Shown: positions 31,601-41,729, counted from the stretch's first letter. The stretch: 64,000 nt of DNA from Branchipolynoe longqiensis (GCA_030323885.1 CM059188.1:116597974-116661973); one strand, 5' to 3'. Numbers and translations are program-made. Notes: generated by a model not told the origin, from the sequence alone.

Positions 31601-34600
31601 TTAATAGGTTATAGAAGTGTACTCCATATGGATAATTGCTTTGCTGTATATCCTGCCACCTAATCGGCTTATAGCATAAGCATACTTTGATCAATAGTGT
31701 GCGTGCACAATGGTTTATACACAACACTTCTACAATGCAGGAGATCAGGAGTTTGGTTCCTGGTCGAGTCAAACCAATGACTTATAAAATTGATACTTGT
31801 CACTTCCTAGCCTGGCGCTTGGCATTAATAGGATACGGCAAAGATTGGTTAGCTCAGTGCCAGGACAATGTGACTGAGTGGGATATCGGGTCATGGTGCT
31901 GGTGGCGTAATTTCCCAGTTGGACAGCACTATAAGGTCACCATGAGTGTGCACTGTCACAAGTCGGTACCCATCCTGAAATGACGTTAGATGTTAGCAGG
32001 ATGTAAAATTCCAACAACCAACCAATCTACTACGATGGGATATTTTAATTTAATTTTATCGCATGGTTATATTTACAGTATTTCTGCTCTCCTTTTCAGT
32101 TATTAAATCAATTGGATGGAACGGGGCCACCTCCTGCCGCTCAGGATAAAATAGAAAACCTCCCTTTAGTCAATATAACTCAAGAGCAAGTAGGTAAGTG
32201 GACCTGTTGTCGGCACGCGTTTGTAATCCTTTATATGGGTTGGGGTGGTCAAGCGGGACGGTGCCCGCTTACAACGCGGAAGGTCGTTGGTTCGACCCAA
32301 TGTAATTAGATATCCCAACTCATTTTTGCAACTCAATAGAAAGTACTATATGTTAATATATATCGACAGGTCTTACCAGGAGAAGAAGAATGACACATAT
32401 TTGAATAAAATCGGATGATTAGTTAAAAAGTTATAGGGTTTTCAATATTCCCAAACTTGACCCAAAAATCTGATATTTTGACACTTTGGATGAAACCCTT
32501 ATTACAGCCCTCAATATATGAACAAATAATGGACACAGGAACTTCTATTTCAGGAATATGTATCACTACTCTACATATTTCAAGTCTAATTTTTTTCAGA
32601 GTAACCACCTAATTAATTCTTTAGATATTGGCCATTCAAAATGACAAAAAACACAAATTGGCACTTGTCAATATGAAAGATTAAGAAGTATGAGTTATAT
32701 AAATGCTTATATTTTTTAAAGTACACAATCAATATCCTTGAAATTTCACATGACTACCAACATCAACGTGTAGTAAAAACCAGTTGCCACCAACAAAACA
32801 ATTCTGTTATTGTTTCACTATAATTATGATAATTAATAAGAAAATGGACAAAAATCACAATTTTTACACTACAAAACTAAGGAATGTGGGTTACGTTTTC
32901 AGCTGTAGTTTGAAAAGTATCCATCAAATTTGAGGTGAATTAAGCGTAATAGCATGGCTTACCACTTAGTAACTTCAAATGTAATATAAACTACACATTC
33001 TTTTAAATAATTCAATGTGACAATTAAGGAAATACAAAAACACATGTTAATAAAAACTAAAACCTGTGACAAAAAATTACGGAATCGCTATTCACTGCCT
33101 CAGATCAAATACTGTTTTTTGTGAACGTCACTATTCACTGCTATAGATAAAATGTTTTTATTTGTTAGCATAACTAAATAATAGTGAGAATGCTAAAATT
33201 GAAGAAAAGGGGTGAGTGAGTGGCAGATGCTGACACTAAGTTGTGACTGACACTGTCAACACTGTGAAGCACATGAACAAGCATTAATAAAACAAAACCG
33301 ACCAACAAAACCATTATTCATTGATTCACATCAAATTCTGATATTTGTGAGCACGGCTATTCACTGCTAAGATTAAATTATGTTATTTATAAGAGTAACT
33401 TAGTAAAATTGATGAAAATGATCCAAATGCAGCAAAATTCACTGTAACAGCGGATAATGCGAGCAAGCAAATGATAATAAAACAAAAAGCACCGTGAATT
33501 TGTCACTGCTTCAGATCAAATTCTGTTATTTAGGAGTGTGACTATTCACTGCCAAGATCAAATTTTGTTATTTATGAGAGTAACTTAATAATGAGAGAGT
33601 GTTACAATTAACTCAAATGAGCCGGCGTGCAGCGATCACTATCAGTGTCACCACCGTGAACACGCACGAACAAATGTAATAAAACAGAAAGCACAATGAA
33701 TTTTTCACTGCTTCAGATCAAATTCTGTTATTCTGGAGCGTGACTATTCACTGATGAGATCGAATTCTGTTATTTATGAGAGTAACTTAATGAGAGAGTG
33801 CTACAATGGGGGGGACCTCCGACTTTTTAGTTCAAATTCCTCCCGTTCGCGTCGCCACTGAATGAGTTGGCCTAAACTGCACACTGTCACACTGCAAACT
33901 CAATGGCTATGAGCAATCTTCATACAGAAAAAGTGAAGTATCTCTAAAACCACACCACCTAGAAGCAACCCGCTTGGAACACATATAGAAAACATATTCA
34001 ACGAAAAGATTATATTAAATTTATATGGTTAAGGTTCTGATTATCTATTAATTTTGAATAAAATAGGCATTTTGCACTGCGCGTACCGGCAAACTCAATG
34101 CATTGTCAATGGCCGTGAGCAATCTTAAATTATATTCATACAGAAGAAGTGACATATCTCTAAAACCACACCACCTAGAGACAAACCGCTTGGTACCCAT
34201 ATATAAAACATATTCAACGAATAGATTATATAAAATTTATACGGTTATGGTTCTGCATTTCTATTAATTTTGAATAAAATAAACATTTTGCACTGCATTG
34301 TCAATGGCCGTTTAGGCCCACTAGTACCGACGCGCCACCAAGTGTCAGAAAAATTAACTACGCCACATGTCCCCCATTGAAGAAAATGAGCCAATGTGCA
34401 GCGATCACTGTCAGTGTCATCATGGTGAACACATGCGAACAAACGTAATAAAACAAAAAGCACGGTGAACTTTTCACTGCATCAGATCAAATGTGCATTG
34501 CCCCATGCGGTATAGAAAACAGTAATTGTCTTATTTAAAAGGAGGACAATATTAGCCTTTTAACCATATAAAAATATATATATTGAGTATTATGAGCCGT

Positions 34601-37600
34601 TTTGCTCATCTTGAAGTTTTGAAACATTTTTTAATAGTAATTCTGTTCAAAGTTGTTTTTGATATTTGATACTAAAATGTAGCTAAGAATCTGCTCTATC
34701 GTTTCTATATAATTTTGAACACGTGGAGGCTATGGGGTTTTGCGGAACTTTAATTGAATGTTGCATCGACAATTCTTGGTGACCTGCAGCTGAGGCCAAA
34801 AGTTATGAAATGCACAAATTCAGCTCTCATGTATATCATTTTTACTAAAAGATTGATACAGTGACACAAATAATAAATAACCGATACACAAAGAGAAGTT
34901 CATGAGCTTTACGTCCATGTACTTTTCATTTCAGTCGGTAGATTTTTAGATGAACTATAGTGAGTTTAGAATGAGCTTTTGTTTGTGCCTAATGATGCAT
35001 TTCAAGCAGCCTCGCGCGCTCTATTGGGATACCTAATGTAATTTGTATAGTCAAAGCAGATATTTTTAACAAATTTATTTAGAGACCCACATTTGTATTT
35101 TAATTTACAGAAAACTTATATTAATCATGCTAGGCACTCATTTAGGAAATACTTGAGATTGGGTGTGGTGGTTTTTTTTGCTGCTTTTCGTACTTGTATC
35201 AGGGTCTGTATGGGGCCTGCCACATTTCAAGGCATCGAAAACCCTTGAATTTTAACCTATTTGGGGTAATTAGTCTTGGAAAGCCTTGAATTCCATTAAG
35301 CTGTCCCCACTGATTTAAATTAGTCTGAAATCGCCATTCACCATTGTTGTCTTTTCCTGAAATCCAAATGAAAATAGTCTTGAATTCTTAGCAAAAACAG
35401 CCTTGAGATACCCTTGAATTCCATAGCTTCACATGTGTACGGACATTGTGGTATATGTGTTAGCTATGTGTTTTGTCAAAGGATGATTTTCCCCCTTTTT
35501 TTTGCTAAATGTTATTAATTGAATAATGTCTTTTATCAGCGCTAGAGCACTGGTCTTCCAGCCGTACTGTAAAATAACTTGGTGCAACGAGTTCATTTAC
35601 TGCGCTCGTGGTTATTTTCAAAGCAATCAATCGTCTATGTGTTTGTTATTAAAAATCCAGATAATTCCTATTCATTGCTGGGTAAAATAGTTTATTTTTT
35701 CATCTCTAAAAGATTGAAGAAAGAATTGAAGTTGAACACAAAAAAATCTTTATTTTTTGTTTTTACAATGACTACCTATTGAGATGTGTTTTCAATTGAA
35801 TAGGTCTATTCTCACCACAAGTCCTTTGCTATGAAAATATATTTCTGTAAATTGACTGGTGTGTCTGCTTACAGATAAAACAACGCAGTGTAGTGTGTGC
35901 ATGGAGGATTTTGTGCTTGACGAGGCGGTAAGGCGGCTTCCCTGTACACACCACTACCACTCTGACTGCATCACACCCTGGCTGGAACTGGTGAGGCACA
36001 GGTCATGCCTGTTTTTCACCTACCACCGTTTTCTCGCGGTTAACGCCCATGTGTGGGCTAACACCCTCCACTTGGCCAATATTTTGTAAACGCCCACCCC
36101 TTAAATACTCATTTGTGAGTAAATGCCTACACCCCACTTCAGTGATTTGCCAATTTAAGCACCCAGGGCGTTAACCCGCGAGAATACGGTAATACAGGGT
36201 GAACGATCCACACGATTTCTCGGATTTCAAAAAATTTTCATATTCACCGATTAACTTCATAAAATGCCAATATTTATGACACAAATTGGTTAGTTTGAAT
36301 CCCATTTTTATATGACCTTAGATGTTGCTAGAACAGAAACCCCAAACAAAAAAGTTCACTGTGTGAGATAATACAACTACAACAAGGAGAGTGAAGTGGT
36401 CTCCAAGGATAGTCTGTGCTGACTGATCAATGTAGTGGTGCTAGGATAGTGCCAGGAGAGTAGTGGATGAAACCTGACTTCCGGGAATTTTCCGCGATTG
36501 CCTGACAGTGCTAATCTAATGGATGAAATCCGCATTTTCGCGGAAATTCGCTGTTGGTGCAATAACCATGCTTGGTTCTGTCAGAACCTGGCCGATTTCC
36601 GCGATTTTTGTCGGAGACCACTTTCATCTCTCGATTAATTCTTACAAAATGTCAGGGATGTATGACAGTAGTTGGTCAGTCATAATCTCACTTCTGCAAG
36701 GGGTGGACCATTCTGATATGACATTAGATGGTGCTAGAATGTAAAACAAAAATGAACAAACAAAAGCGAATGAATTTCCACGAAAACATGGAAATTCTCA
36801 CATGAGCTTCCCCCTGTCAGAATTGTGGGGAAAATTCCCGGAAGTTGGTTTTCATACCATCATGACTATTATCGGCCCTCTCAAGACTCATTGACATTAG
36901 AAATAACCTCTCATCAATATCTCCTTTTTTTGTTGTTGCTTTTCCCTCCTCCAAGACCACTTTTATCCCTGCTTCTCATTACACCAGACGGGATGGCCGA
37001 ATGAGTTGAGCGTCCGTCTCCTGTTTTGGTAGATCGTGGGATTCTAAACCCGGTTGAGTCAAATCAATGACTTAAAAATATATACTTGTTGCTTCCGAGC
37101 CAGGCGCTAGGCATTATTAGGATAGCGCAAGGCCTAGTTGGCTCAGTGTCAGGATAATGTGACTGAGTGGGATATCAGCTCATGGTGCTTGTGGCCTGAT
37201 TTCCCAGTGGGGCAGCACTATTAAGTCTCCATAAGTGCGCACTGTCACAAGTCTGTACCCATCCTGATATGACATTAGATGTTGGTAGGACATAAAACTC
37301 CAGCAACCAACAAACACGCACTGTGTCATGTACAGTAAAACCGAAAACCTCCACATCGATCGCTTTATTTGGGTACAGAGTGATCGCCTATAGAATACCA
37401 TTGTAATGATAACATTTGTTAACCTCCCTAACTCGACCACCTCCCTAAATGGACCATTTAAAGTTGGTCCCATGGTCGGTCGATTTAGAGAGATTTTATT
37501 GGATTCTAAGTGAAGTTTGTTTGGATTCTAGCATGGCACGTGTCCGGTGTGTCGGAAGAACCTGGAAGGTGAAGACACAACGTCAGGTCCTGCGGCTGGA

Positions 37601-37783
37601 AACCCGGGCATCCCAAACACCGCCTTCCTCACTCAGGAAGCGCAATCCGCCAACACTCCTTCCACGTCAGTCCCCACCGCCATCTCCACCACAACCCCTA
37701 CCACCACCCCCACCCCCACCACCACCCCGAGCACTCAAGAACCTCGTAGTAACCAATTCGACTCGATAGACGAGTACGACTGA
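19555..37783 (+). CDS. RNF126: RNF115/RNF126-type RING-H2 E3 ubiquitin ligase, nine exons
   Basis: Exons: 19555–19635, 23809–23858, 24413–24479, 27154–27368, 27968–28039, 29987–30065, 32100–32193, 35875–35990, 37532–37783. All junctions are GT/AG, all phases agree, and the sum is 1026 nt, 341 residues. The product transfers ubiquitin from an E2 to clients; in mammals RNF126 works with BAG6 on mislocalised hydrophobic proteins, and RNF115 acts in receptor traffic. Visible are the N-terminal CHQC...CPRC zinc finger (residues 15–35), the conserved Asp-Tyr-Ala-Trp-Gly block, a RING-H2 with CSVC...CTHHYH...CPVC, and a Thr/Pro-rich tail. Vertebrate relatives have 304–311 residues. One gene here probably represents the ancestor of both vertebrate paralogues, so the symbol is a choice between two. 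Introns are full of transposons. Confidence 0.93.
20400..20880. repeat. MITE debris including one fold-back arm
   Basis: 20560–20720 matches one arm of the fold-back family (ttcgacgctgat, gtatgtaattctgttaaata). The flanks share words with 10770 and 7960 (tgcgactgaaaactccccaa; ggcgatcactgctatttgtt). Confidence 0.5.
21505..22050. repeat. Three tandem units of about 177 bp
   Basis: The word cacagaaaatcacccgtaca recurs at 21545, 21722 and (changed) 21901, with the intervening ttatgatt and tatgtgaattattttaattt segments also repeated. Confidence 0.8.
23809..23858 (+). CDS. RNF126: RNF115/126 exon 2
   Basis: 50 nt between atttgtag and GTAAGT. Encodes Asp-Tyr-Thr-Cys-Pro-Arg-Cys and Ser-Gly-Phe-Ile-Glu-Glu, the second half of the zinc finger and the most conserved part of the family N-terminus. 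Phase 2 out. Confidence 0.93.
24413..24479 (+). CDS. RNF126: RNF115/126 exon 3
   Basis: 67 nt between taattaacag and GTAAGT. Encodes an acidic linker (Asn-Ser-Glu-Glu, Glu-Pro-Glu-Ala). Phase 2 in, 0 out. Weakly conserved sequence, supported by phase and position. Confidence 0.8.
24598..25420. mobile_element. Outer CCCAGTCACAC / TTGCGACC transposon
   Basis: Starts cccccagtcacactatgctt at 24598 and ends in degraded inverse sequence near 25420. It contains tggtcgcaa repeats and has been split by the inner element at 24714–25276. A compact relative is at 43338–43560. Confidence 0.6.
24714..25276. mobile_element. Inner TTGGCGA-motif transposon
   Basis: Inverted ends CCCCAGTCACACGA (left) and TCGTGTGACTGGGG (right), both next to TA. 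The interior is built from gttggcgacc/ggtcgccaac and ggcgccac variants. Overlapping open frames on both strands are repeat artefacts. Partial copies lie at 18841–19290 and 50511–51000. Confidence 0.8.
25575..25795 (-). repeat. SINE variant (tRNA head, short body)
   Basis: Read on the minus strand it begins agatggggtggccgaatggg, continues with a B-box-like gggttcgatcccaaccaatg, and ends ttaatcaac. It shares the head but not the body of the major SINE. Similar copies: 42425–42650, 62850–63005. Confidence 0.7.
25817..26139. mobile_element. MITE with AAGTTG.ATAGTCCGATG ends
   Basis: Left gcggtatagtccgatg and right catcggactttacaactt are inverted. The interior shares tagatttgattct with copies at 31212–31548, 40520–40863 and 47424–48764. 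Confidence 0.7.
26340..26800. repeat. CA/CCA-rich imperfect minisatellite
   Basis: Repeats such as caccacacacaccgtcaacc and ccacatacctacacttccca recur with a spacing of about 65–80 bp and decay to the right. The 204-codon frame here is His/Thr/Pro-rich and only reflects the repeat. Confidence 0.8.
27154..27368 (+). CDS. RNF126: RNF115/126 exon 4
   Basis: 215 nt between ctgctgccgtgcag and donor AG|GTACGG. Encodes the linker before the conserved middle block, starting Met-Trp-Gly-Gln and including Phe-Arg-Arg-Thr-Ser-Pro-Arg. GC-rich compared with the other exons. The donor is the weakest in the gene and lies directly beside an 81-bp minisatellite. Phase 0 in, 2 out. Confidence 0.85.
27369..27775. 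repeat. 81-bp minisatellite, about five units
   Basis: Units recur at exact 81-base steps (ggccattgcttgattctg at 27421, 27502, 27583 and, changed, 27664), with a final diverged unit to about 27775. The first unit begins within the donor site of exon 4. Because 81 is 27 codons, frames stay open through the array, giving a 201-codon minus-strand ORF that is not a gene. Confidence 0.92.
27968..28039 (+). CDS. RNF126: RNF115/126 exon 5
   Basis: 72 nt between tttctactgcag and GTGAGT. Encodes Ile-Val-Gln-Gln-Leu-Leu-Thr-Gly, matching the conserved helix before the middle block. Phase 2 in and out. Confidence 0.9.
28040..29986 (+). other. RNF115/126 intron 5
   Basis: AT-rich; a C-run at 28331–28344, a hAT-like end (gatgaaagatcgcgatttcc at 28474) and repeated acttgcccgagt words at 28860–29060. 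No exon seen. Confidence 0.6.
29987..30065 (+). CDS. RNF126: RNF115/126 exon 6
   Basis: 79 nt between ctcttgcag and CAG|GTGAGG. Encodes Asn-Pro-Gly-Asp-Tyr-Ala-Trp-Gly-Ala-Gly-Gly-Leu-Asp, the signature of the RNF115/126 family. Phase 2 in, 0 out. Confidence 0.93.
30131..30450 (+). repeat. Major tRNA-derived SINE, full copy
   Basis: tRNA-like head (atggccgaatgcgttgagcg, then gggattcaaaccctggt), body with cttcctagccaggcactcag and gtcaggataatgtgactgag, tail ccgtaaaact-type aaggacgtaaaactccaaca. The body defines the family used throughout this annotation. Confidence 0.88.
31147..31548. mobile_element. tRNA-like SINE head followed by a TAGTCCGATG MITE
   Basis: 31147–31200 resembles the SINE head (gatggccgaatgagttgag). 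From 31212 a MITE runs with aaagttgcgtagtccgatgg on the left and catcggactatgcagctt on the right. Confidence 0.65.
31737..32025 (+). repeat. Major SINE, copy lacking the tRNA head
   Basis: Starts at gaggagtttggttcctggtcg-like sequence, includes cagtgccaggacaatgtgac and ggacagcactataaggtcac, and ends gttagcaggatgtaaaattc. It ends about 75 bp upstream of exon 7. Confidence 0.85.
32100..32193 (+). CDS. RNF126: RNF115/126 exon 7
   Basis: 94 nt between tctccttttcag and GTAAGT. Encodes Leu-Leu-Asn-Gln-Leu-Asp-Gly-Thr-Gly-Pro-Pro-Pro-Ala and the Lys-Ile-Glu-Asn-Leu-Pro segment, as in the family. Phase 0 in, 1 out. Confidence 0.93.
32231..32310 (+). repeat. tRNA-like pseudogene or SINE head
   Basis: gggtggtcaagcgggacggt resembles an A box with D arm, and ggttcgaccc a B box. 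The anticodon stem and acceptor stem do not pair convincingly, so I do not call a functional tRNA. Confidence 0.45.
33060..34500. repeat. Block of diverged tandem repeats (about 190–225 bp units)
   Basis: cttcagatcaaattctgtta-type words recur at about 33100, 33325, 33512 and 33714, together with tgactattcactg and agagtaactta. A different unit of about 207 bp is duplicated at 33895–34100 and 34105–34312 (catatctctaaaaccacacc). This is intron 7 of the RING gene. No exon seen. Confidence 0.75.
35026..35470. mobile_element. Transposon ends: GGTATCCCAA terminus and hAT-like MITE
   Basis: attgggatacctaatgta at 35026 matches the end of the 20.4–23.1 kb element. From 35202, cagggtctgtatggggcct starts a MITE with ccttgaatt repeats and tagtctgaaatcgccattc, related to 54718–54918. 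Confidence 0.55.
35875..35990 (+). CDS. RNF126: RNF115/126 exon 8 (RING-H2 core)
   Basis: 116 nt between tgcttacag and CTG|GTGAGG. Encodes the first six zinc ligands: Cys-Ser-Val-Cys, Pro-Cys-Thr-His-His-Tyr-His and Asp-Cys-Ile, then Pro-Trp-Leu-Glu-Leu, the E2-contacting Trp. Phase 1 in, 0 out. Confidence 0.95.
36194..36632. mobile_element. hAT-like MITE, CAGGGATGAAAG family
   Basis: Left cagggtgaacgatcc (changed end), right gaccactttcatctct. The interior contains gatttccgcgattttt-type words as in copies 41343–41618, 45328–45691 and 63225–63940. Confidence 0.65.
36987..37312 (+). repeat. Major tRNA-derived SINE, full copy
   Basis: Head gggatggccgaatgagttga, B box, body cagtgtcaggataatgtgac, tail ggacataaaactccagcaac. 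In the last intron of the RING gene. Confidence 0.88.
37333..37503. mobile_element. Mariner-like MITE abutting the last splice acceptor
   Basis: Begins TA|cagtaaaacc and carries ggtcggtcgatttagagaga near its decayed right end, about 30 bp before exon 9. Copy 39288–39479 is better preserved, with TA on both sides. Confidence 0.7.
37532..37783 (+). CDS. RNF126: RNF115/126 exon 9 with stop
   Basis: Between ggattctag and TGA. Starts His-Gly-Thr-Cys-Pro-Val-Cys-Arg-Lys, the last two RING cysteines, then a Thr/Pro low-complexity tail made of ccaccacc-type repeats, ending Asp-Glu-Tyr-Asp. Confidence 0.94.
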   Translation, partial: HGTCPVCRKNLEGEDTTSGPAAGNPGIPNTAFLTQEAQSANTPSTSVPTAISTTTPTTTPTPTTTPSTQEPRSNQFDSIDEYD

Positions 37784-38560
37784 GGCCGGGGTGTGAGGTA
37801 ATAGTGTTAAGTAGTACACAATTGAGTAATGTATAATTTTTGTGTAATTTCGATGTGTTTTGAGTCAGTAAGCGATGATAGGATGTCGATGCTGATGTCT
37901 AACACAGACACAAGCCATTGGTTGAGATAATCAACGCTGTTTACACATTTGTAAGTTAATCACTTTATATATAAAAAAATATATATATATATAAACATTA
38001 AAAAATGGGGAGGGGGGGGGGGTGTCTCTGGTATGAATAATTCTACCAGAGATCGTCATAGACAATACTAGTAATATAAACACGGTGGTGATGATGTATT
38101 TAACCAAATGACACTCAAGTGTGGTGGTGATGAACACCGTTGGATCTCACTAATGACGTCTGAGGGCGCTGCTATGGGTTCGACGTGGTTGCCTCCACGT
38201 GGTCGGCGAGTGGAGGAGGTCATGTCCGGTGCATGCATGCATCTGGTGAGTTTACTTGTTTGTACGAGTGTGTGTTGAGAATTCATACCCGTGTGCTGCC
38301 AAGTGGGTTATTGCTGTTCGATCTGTGGTGGTGGTGGTGGTGGCGCCTTCCCTGTGAAGCCGTAGCCGACCGGCTTAACTGGGAAAGACGCAGTCCCTCG
38401 ATTCTTCGGGCGCCAAGCAATAGCCAGGGCTGGTTCCCTGCGCGCCCCGCTCGAGGCCCCCTAGTCGAGCATTGCTTGTAGATGTCGATGGTGGCCGTTA
38501 TCGGGTTCCCAGCTGAAGTACCTAATTGACGTCATCGTACATCTACTAAACAATAAACCT
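37784..38560 (+). other. Likely 3' UTR of the RING gene
   Basis: No splice structure seen. The only strong AATAAA is at 38552–38557, inside the duplicated segment described next. A TA repeat (37977–37995) and a G-run (38010–38022) lie between. The transcript end is a guess. Confidence 0.3.
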
Positions 38561-38850
38561 GTCTGCAGTCGCTGTGCAAGGTATGAAAGACTAAGCTATC
38601 TGACTTTGAAACGATGGTTTTACCCTGGTTCCATGCGCACCCCGCTTGAGGCCCTGAGTCGAGCATTGCTTGTCGGTGTCAATTGTGGCCGTTATTGGGT
38701 TCCCAGCTGAAGTACCTAATTGACGTCACCGAGCGTCTACTATAAAATAAGCCTCTCTGCAGTCGCTGTGCATGGTATGAAAGACAACACTATATGCAGT
38801 CGCTGTGCATGGTATGAAAGACAACACTATCTGACTTTGAAGCAATGGTT
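38430..38850. repeat. Tandem duplication of about 195 bp with TGACGTCA-type sites
   Basis: The words gtcgagcattgcttgt, ggttcccagctgaagtacct and ctgcagtcgctgtgca appear twice at about 195-bp spacing. The second copy contains an extra internal repeat of tgcagtcgctgtgcatggta. Each copy has attgacgtca, a CREB/ATF-like half-palindrome. Confidence 0.85.
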
Positions 38851-39287
38851 TTTACCCATCTGTGATACCAGCTGCCGATGCTCTTGTTTTTTGTTTTTTT
38901 TTATCAGGTATTATATATTTTCTGGTGTGAACTGTGCATGTCCATGAAGATTTATGGTACTATGGGTGAGTCCTTAACACTATTGCTTTGTTATAAAAGA
39001 AAGAAACCATTGACACATCGCGACACACTGTGCGGTATTGGATGATGGAGGCGTTACCAAAAGAGAACCGATGCAGTGTATTCACCAGGGGCTTTGCTTG
39101 CTATCGCTGTGTGAGGTGAACAGTGTTGGGTTTGTGAGTGGTCTGGAAATGTCTAGTTTTCAGTTTACTGCCACGCATTGGAAGGTCAAAGTACCTTGTG
39201 TCCAGCACTAATCACCAGTCTGCTGGTGTCTAACCAGTTCGCGACCAGATGACTGCTGGGGCATTGTACGCCCTGCGTTTGTATATA
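38851..39287. other. Non-coding intergenic DNA
   Basis: No exon, RNA gene or repeat recognised. Confidence 0.4.
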
Positions 39288-39479
39288 CAGTAAAACCTCT
39301 AAATCGACCGAACATGGGACCTATTCTAAATGGTCCATTTATGGAGGTGGTCGGTTTAGGGAGGTATTTTTTATCATTACAATGGTATTGTATGGGCGAT
39401 CGTTTTGGGACCCAAATAAAGCGATCGATATAAGGGAGTGGTCGATCTTTGGAGGTGGTCGGTTAGAGAGGTTTTACTG
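39288..39479. mobile_element. Mariner-like MITE with TA duplication
   Basis: Ends CAGTAAAACCTCTAAATCGA and, inverted, CAGTAAAACCTCTCTAACCG; TA on both sides (39286–39287, 39480–39481). Interior repeats gaggtggtcggttta. A partial copy is at 49056–49133. Confidence 0.88.
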
Positions 39480-39481
39480 TA

Positions 39482-40519
39482 ATTGGTTATGTAGATGTCT
39501 CGTCATTTAATTTAAAGAGCTGGGGAGTCATGCTGGCTGGCATCAAGGTAGCAAAGAATAATATGGGCAATTGTAGTTCCTTCACTGCTGTCTCGTTCAT
39601 TTGAATTCACAAATCATATTTTAACAATATTGCGAAGTTAAATCCGGATTATCGGGAGCTTAGGTGCATTGGTATTTAGGTTGTTCTTTTGTACAATGTA
39701 AGAGTGAATGCTACAATGGTATAATTTTAGCAGTTGTGTATATATTATTTTATGTACCGAGAAAATGTGAGTGCCAAGGTCATAAACCAACTTCGTCATA
39801 ATACAAAATCCGACATGTCCACGAGTTGTTCTCTTAGAAGGGATGAGAACAGGTCAGACCTAAAAAGGCGGGTCATTGCCCAAAACTCGGGAAGCAGCCG
39901 ATCGATGGGAAATTCTCATATCGACAAGTGTCAAAATCAATCCCCAGCAATGGGGAAACTGTTGCTTGGTGGGAAATTCTCATCCCTGTCTTCGGTCAAC
40001 CCGCAGCAACTTACGCCCTTCATTGTTAGCGAATGACCACCAGGTGTTTGTACAGTTTCGTTGCTATTGATCCTTTCACAGCGCCACCTGTCTAGTCTCC
40101 ATCGGATTAGTGCCACTGTGTTCGTCTCGAGGATGCCACGTGGTGATTTGTTCATGGAAAGGCGTAGACAGGGCACTTTTTTGATAATATACTTTCCAGC
40201 AAAGAATGATGATTACAAACCCTCTGCTTGTAATACGAACCAGTTTTTTTGTTGTATATTAAACCTGCTGCCTCTATAAATGCAGCATTCTGCTACGGGG
40301 ATGTATGAATTCTCAGTGGGTTTATAACATATCACATAGGGCGTTCTGTCGTGAACACATAAGTATTGGGTGGGATTTTTTTTGTGGGTGAGGGTTCTCC
40401 TTTAAAACAAACAAAAAAACCAGCACTTTCGAACATAGATACATGGAATGCTTCCAGAATTACACTGAAGTTCCAAAGTCATTGATCAAACTCTGGCCCG
40501 TATGTTAATTAATTAATAT
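39482..40519. other. Non-coding intergenic DNA
   Basis: Short duplicated words (gggaaattctcat at 39907 and 39970) only. The 100-codon frame at 39734 has no recognisable domain and I do not call it. Confidence 0.4.
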
Positions 40520-40863
40520 TAAAGCTGCATAGTCAAATGAAAACATCAAATTTTCAGAACCAAAACAGTGATCTAGATTTGATTCTACATATCTAACTTA
40601 GCACACCATTTGTCACCACATAGCACCTAGCAACCATTTGTCACCACATAGAACGGAATACTGAGCCAATTTAAAAAAAGATCTGTTTCTAGAAATGCCT
40701 ATAGTTTTGGCATGCTTGGCAAAATTATTTTGGTAAATTTGCACTTCAAAAATCTGAAATCTTAAAATAAGATAGTTCAAACTAGAATAATGTAGATTAT
40801 AACGATCAACCTAATATATGTTTATATCAGAAACTCAAAACCATCGGACTATTCAACTTTAAT
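40520..40863. mobile_element. MITE with TAGTCCGATG ends
   Basis: Left ttaaagctgcatagtcaaat, right ccatcggactattcaacttt; interior tagatttgattctacatatc as in the sister copies. Confidence 0.75.
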
Positions 40864-41342
40864 ATTAAATGTCATTCTTCCAGATCACCCAGTTACAACT
40901 TTTCTTAGCAATTTGTTTTGACCTATAGTTTTCCACCTGAGAAGGGATTCCTCATGCAATGACTTTTTGTTCTCTTATTTGACTTCGATTGAGAACGTTT
41001 TAATTATTTACTTGAGATGACCTTTTTGCCATGGCAGCTTTTATTTTGTTCGATATGTGTAATAATGTTTATTAAATGGGTAAACGGTGCTGCTTACACG
41101 TTCTCAATTGTAATCTTTATTGCCGTTCAGCCTGTGTGACCTGATCACTCCCAATCTGATATAAATCTTTTTTTTGGAGGGGGGGGGGGTTCTGACCAGT
41201 TTTCTGTTTTAAAAAAGTAATTGGAAAAGTGCTAAAATGTCTATTTTATGGTTTGGAAGTTTGTCATTGAATAAATACTTTATGACCCTAATATAGGGCA
41301 GACCTTTGGAATGTGTCTGGACCTCGGCTTCTCTTTACTCAC
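40864..41342. other. Non-coding intergenic DNA
   Basis: AT-rich with a G-run at 41177–41189. Nothing recognised. Confidence 0.4.
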
Positions 41343-41618
41343 TCAGGGATGAAAGATCGTGGATTTCCACGATTTTTACTGTACAGCAATCCCACAGCAC
41401 TATCAGCGTATACTAATACATTGTTCAAATGCAACAGCACTGTTAGTGTATACCAATATGTATGAAATCTGACTTAAGAGAATTTTCTGCAATTCCCTGA
41501 CCGTGCTAAGCCTATGGGAGAATATCCACATTTTAATGGAAATTTGCCGGCGGTTTACAGATAAAATCACCATATGCATAGATTTCCATGTTTTTCCTGG
41601 AGACCACTTTCATCCCTC
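41343..41618. mobile_element. hAT-like MITE, CAGGGATGAAAG family
   Basis: cagggatgaaagatcgtgga to tggagaccactttcatccct. It contains two diverged cagcact.tcagcgtatac units of the kind expanded at 49133–49330. Confidence 0.8.
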
Positions 41619-41729
41619 GCCCATTTTCATGGCGACTATGATTGAGGTGCAATGAGAGCTAACCCACATGACCCATTCTCATAGCGGTGGGTGTCACCGC
41701 CTCCATCCACCTCCAATATTAACACCTCA

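Noticed and set aside
32231..32310. Candidate tRNA gene
   Set aside because: B box good, but the acceptor stem and anticodon loop do not fit a functional tRNA.
39734..40036. 100-codon plus-strand ORF
   Set aside because: No recognisable domain, and it includes duplicated low-information words; length is within chance for this window.
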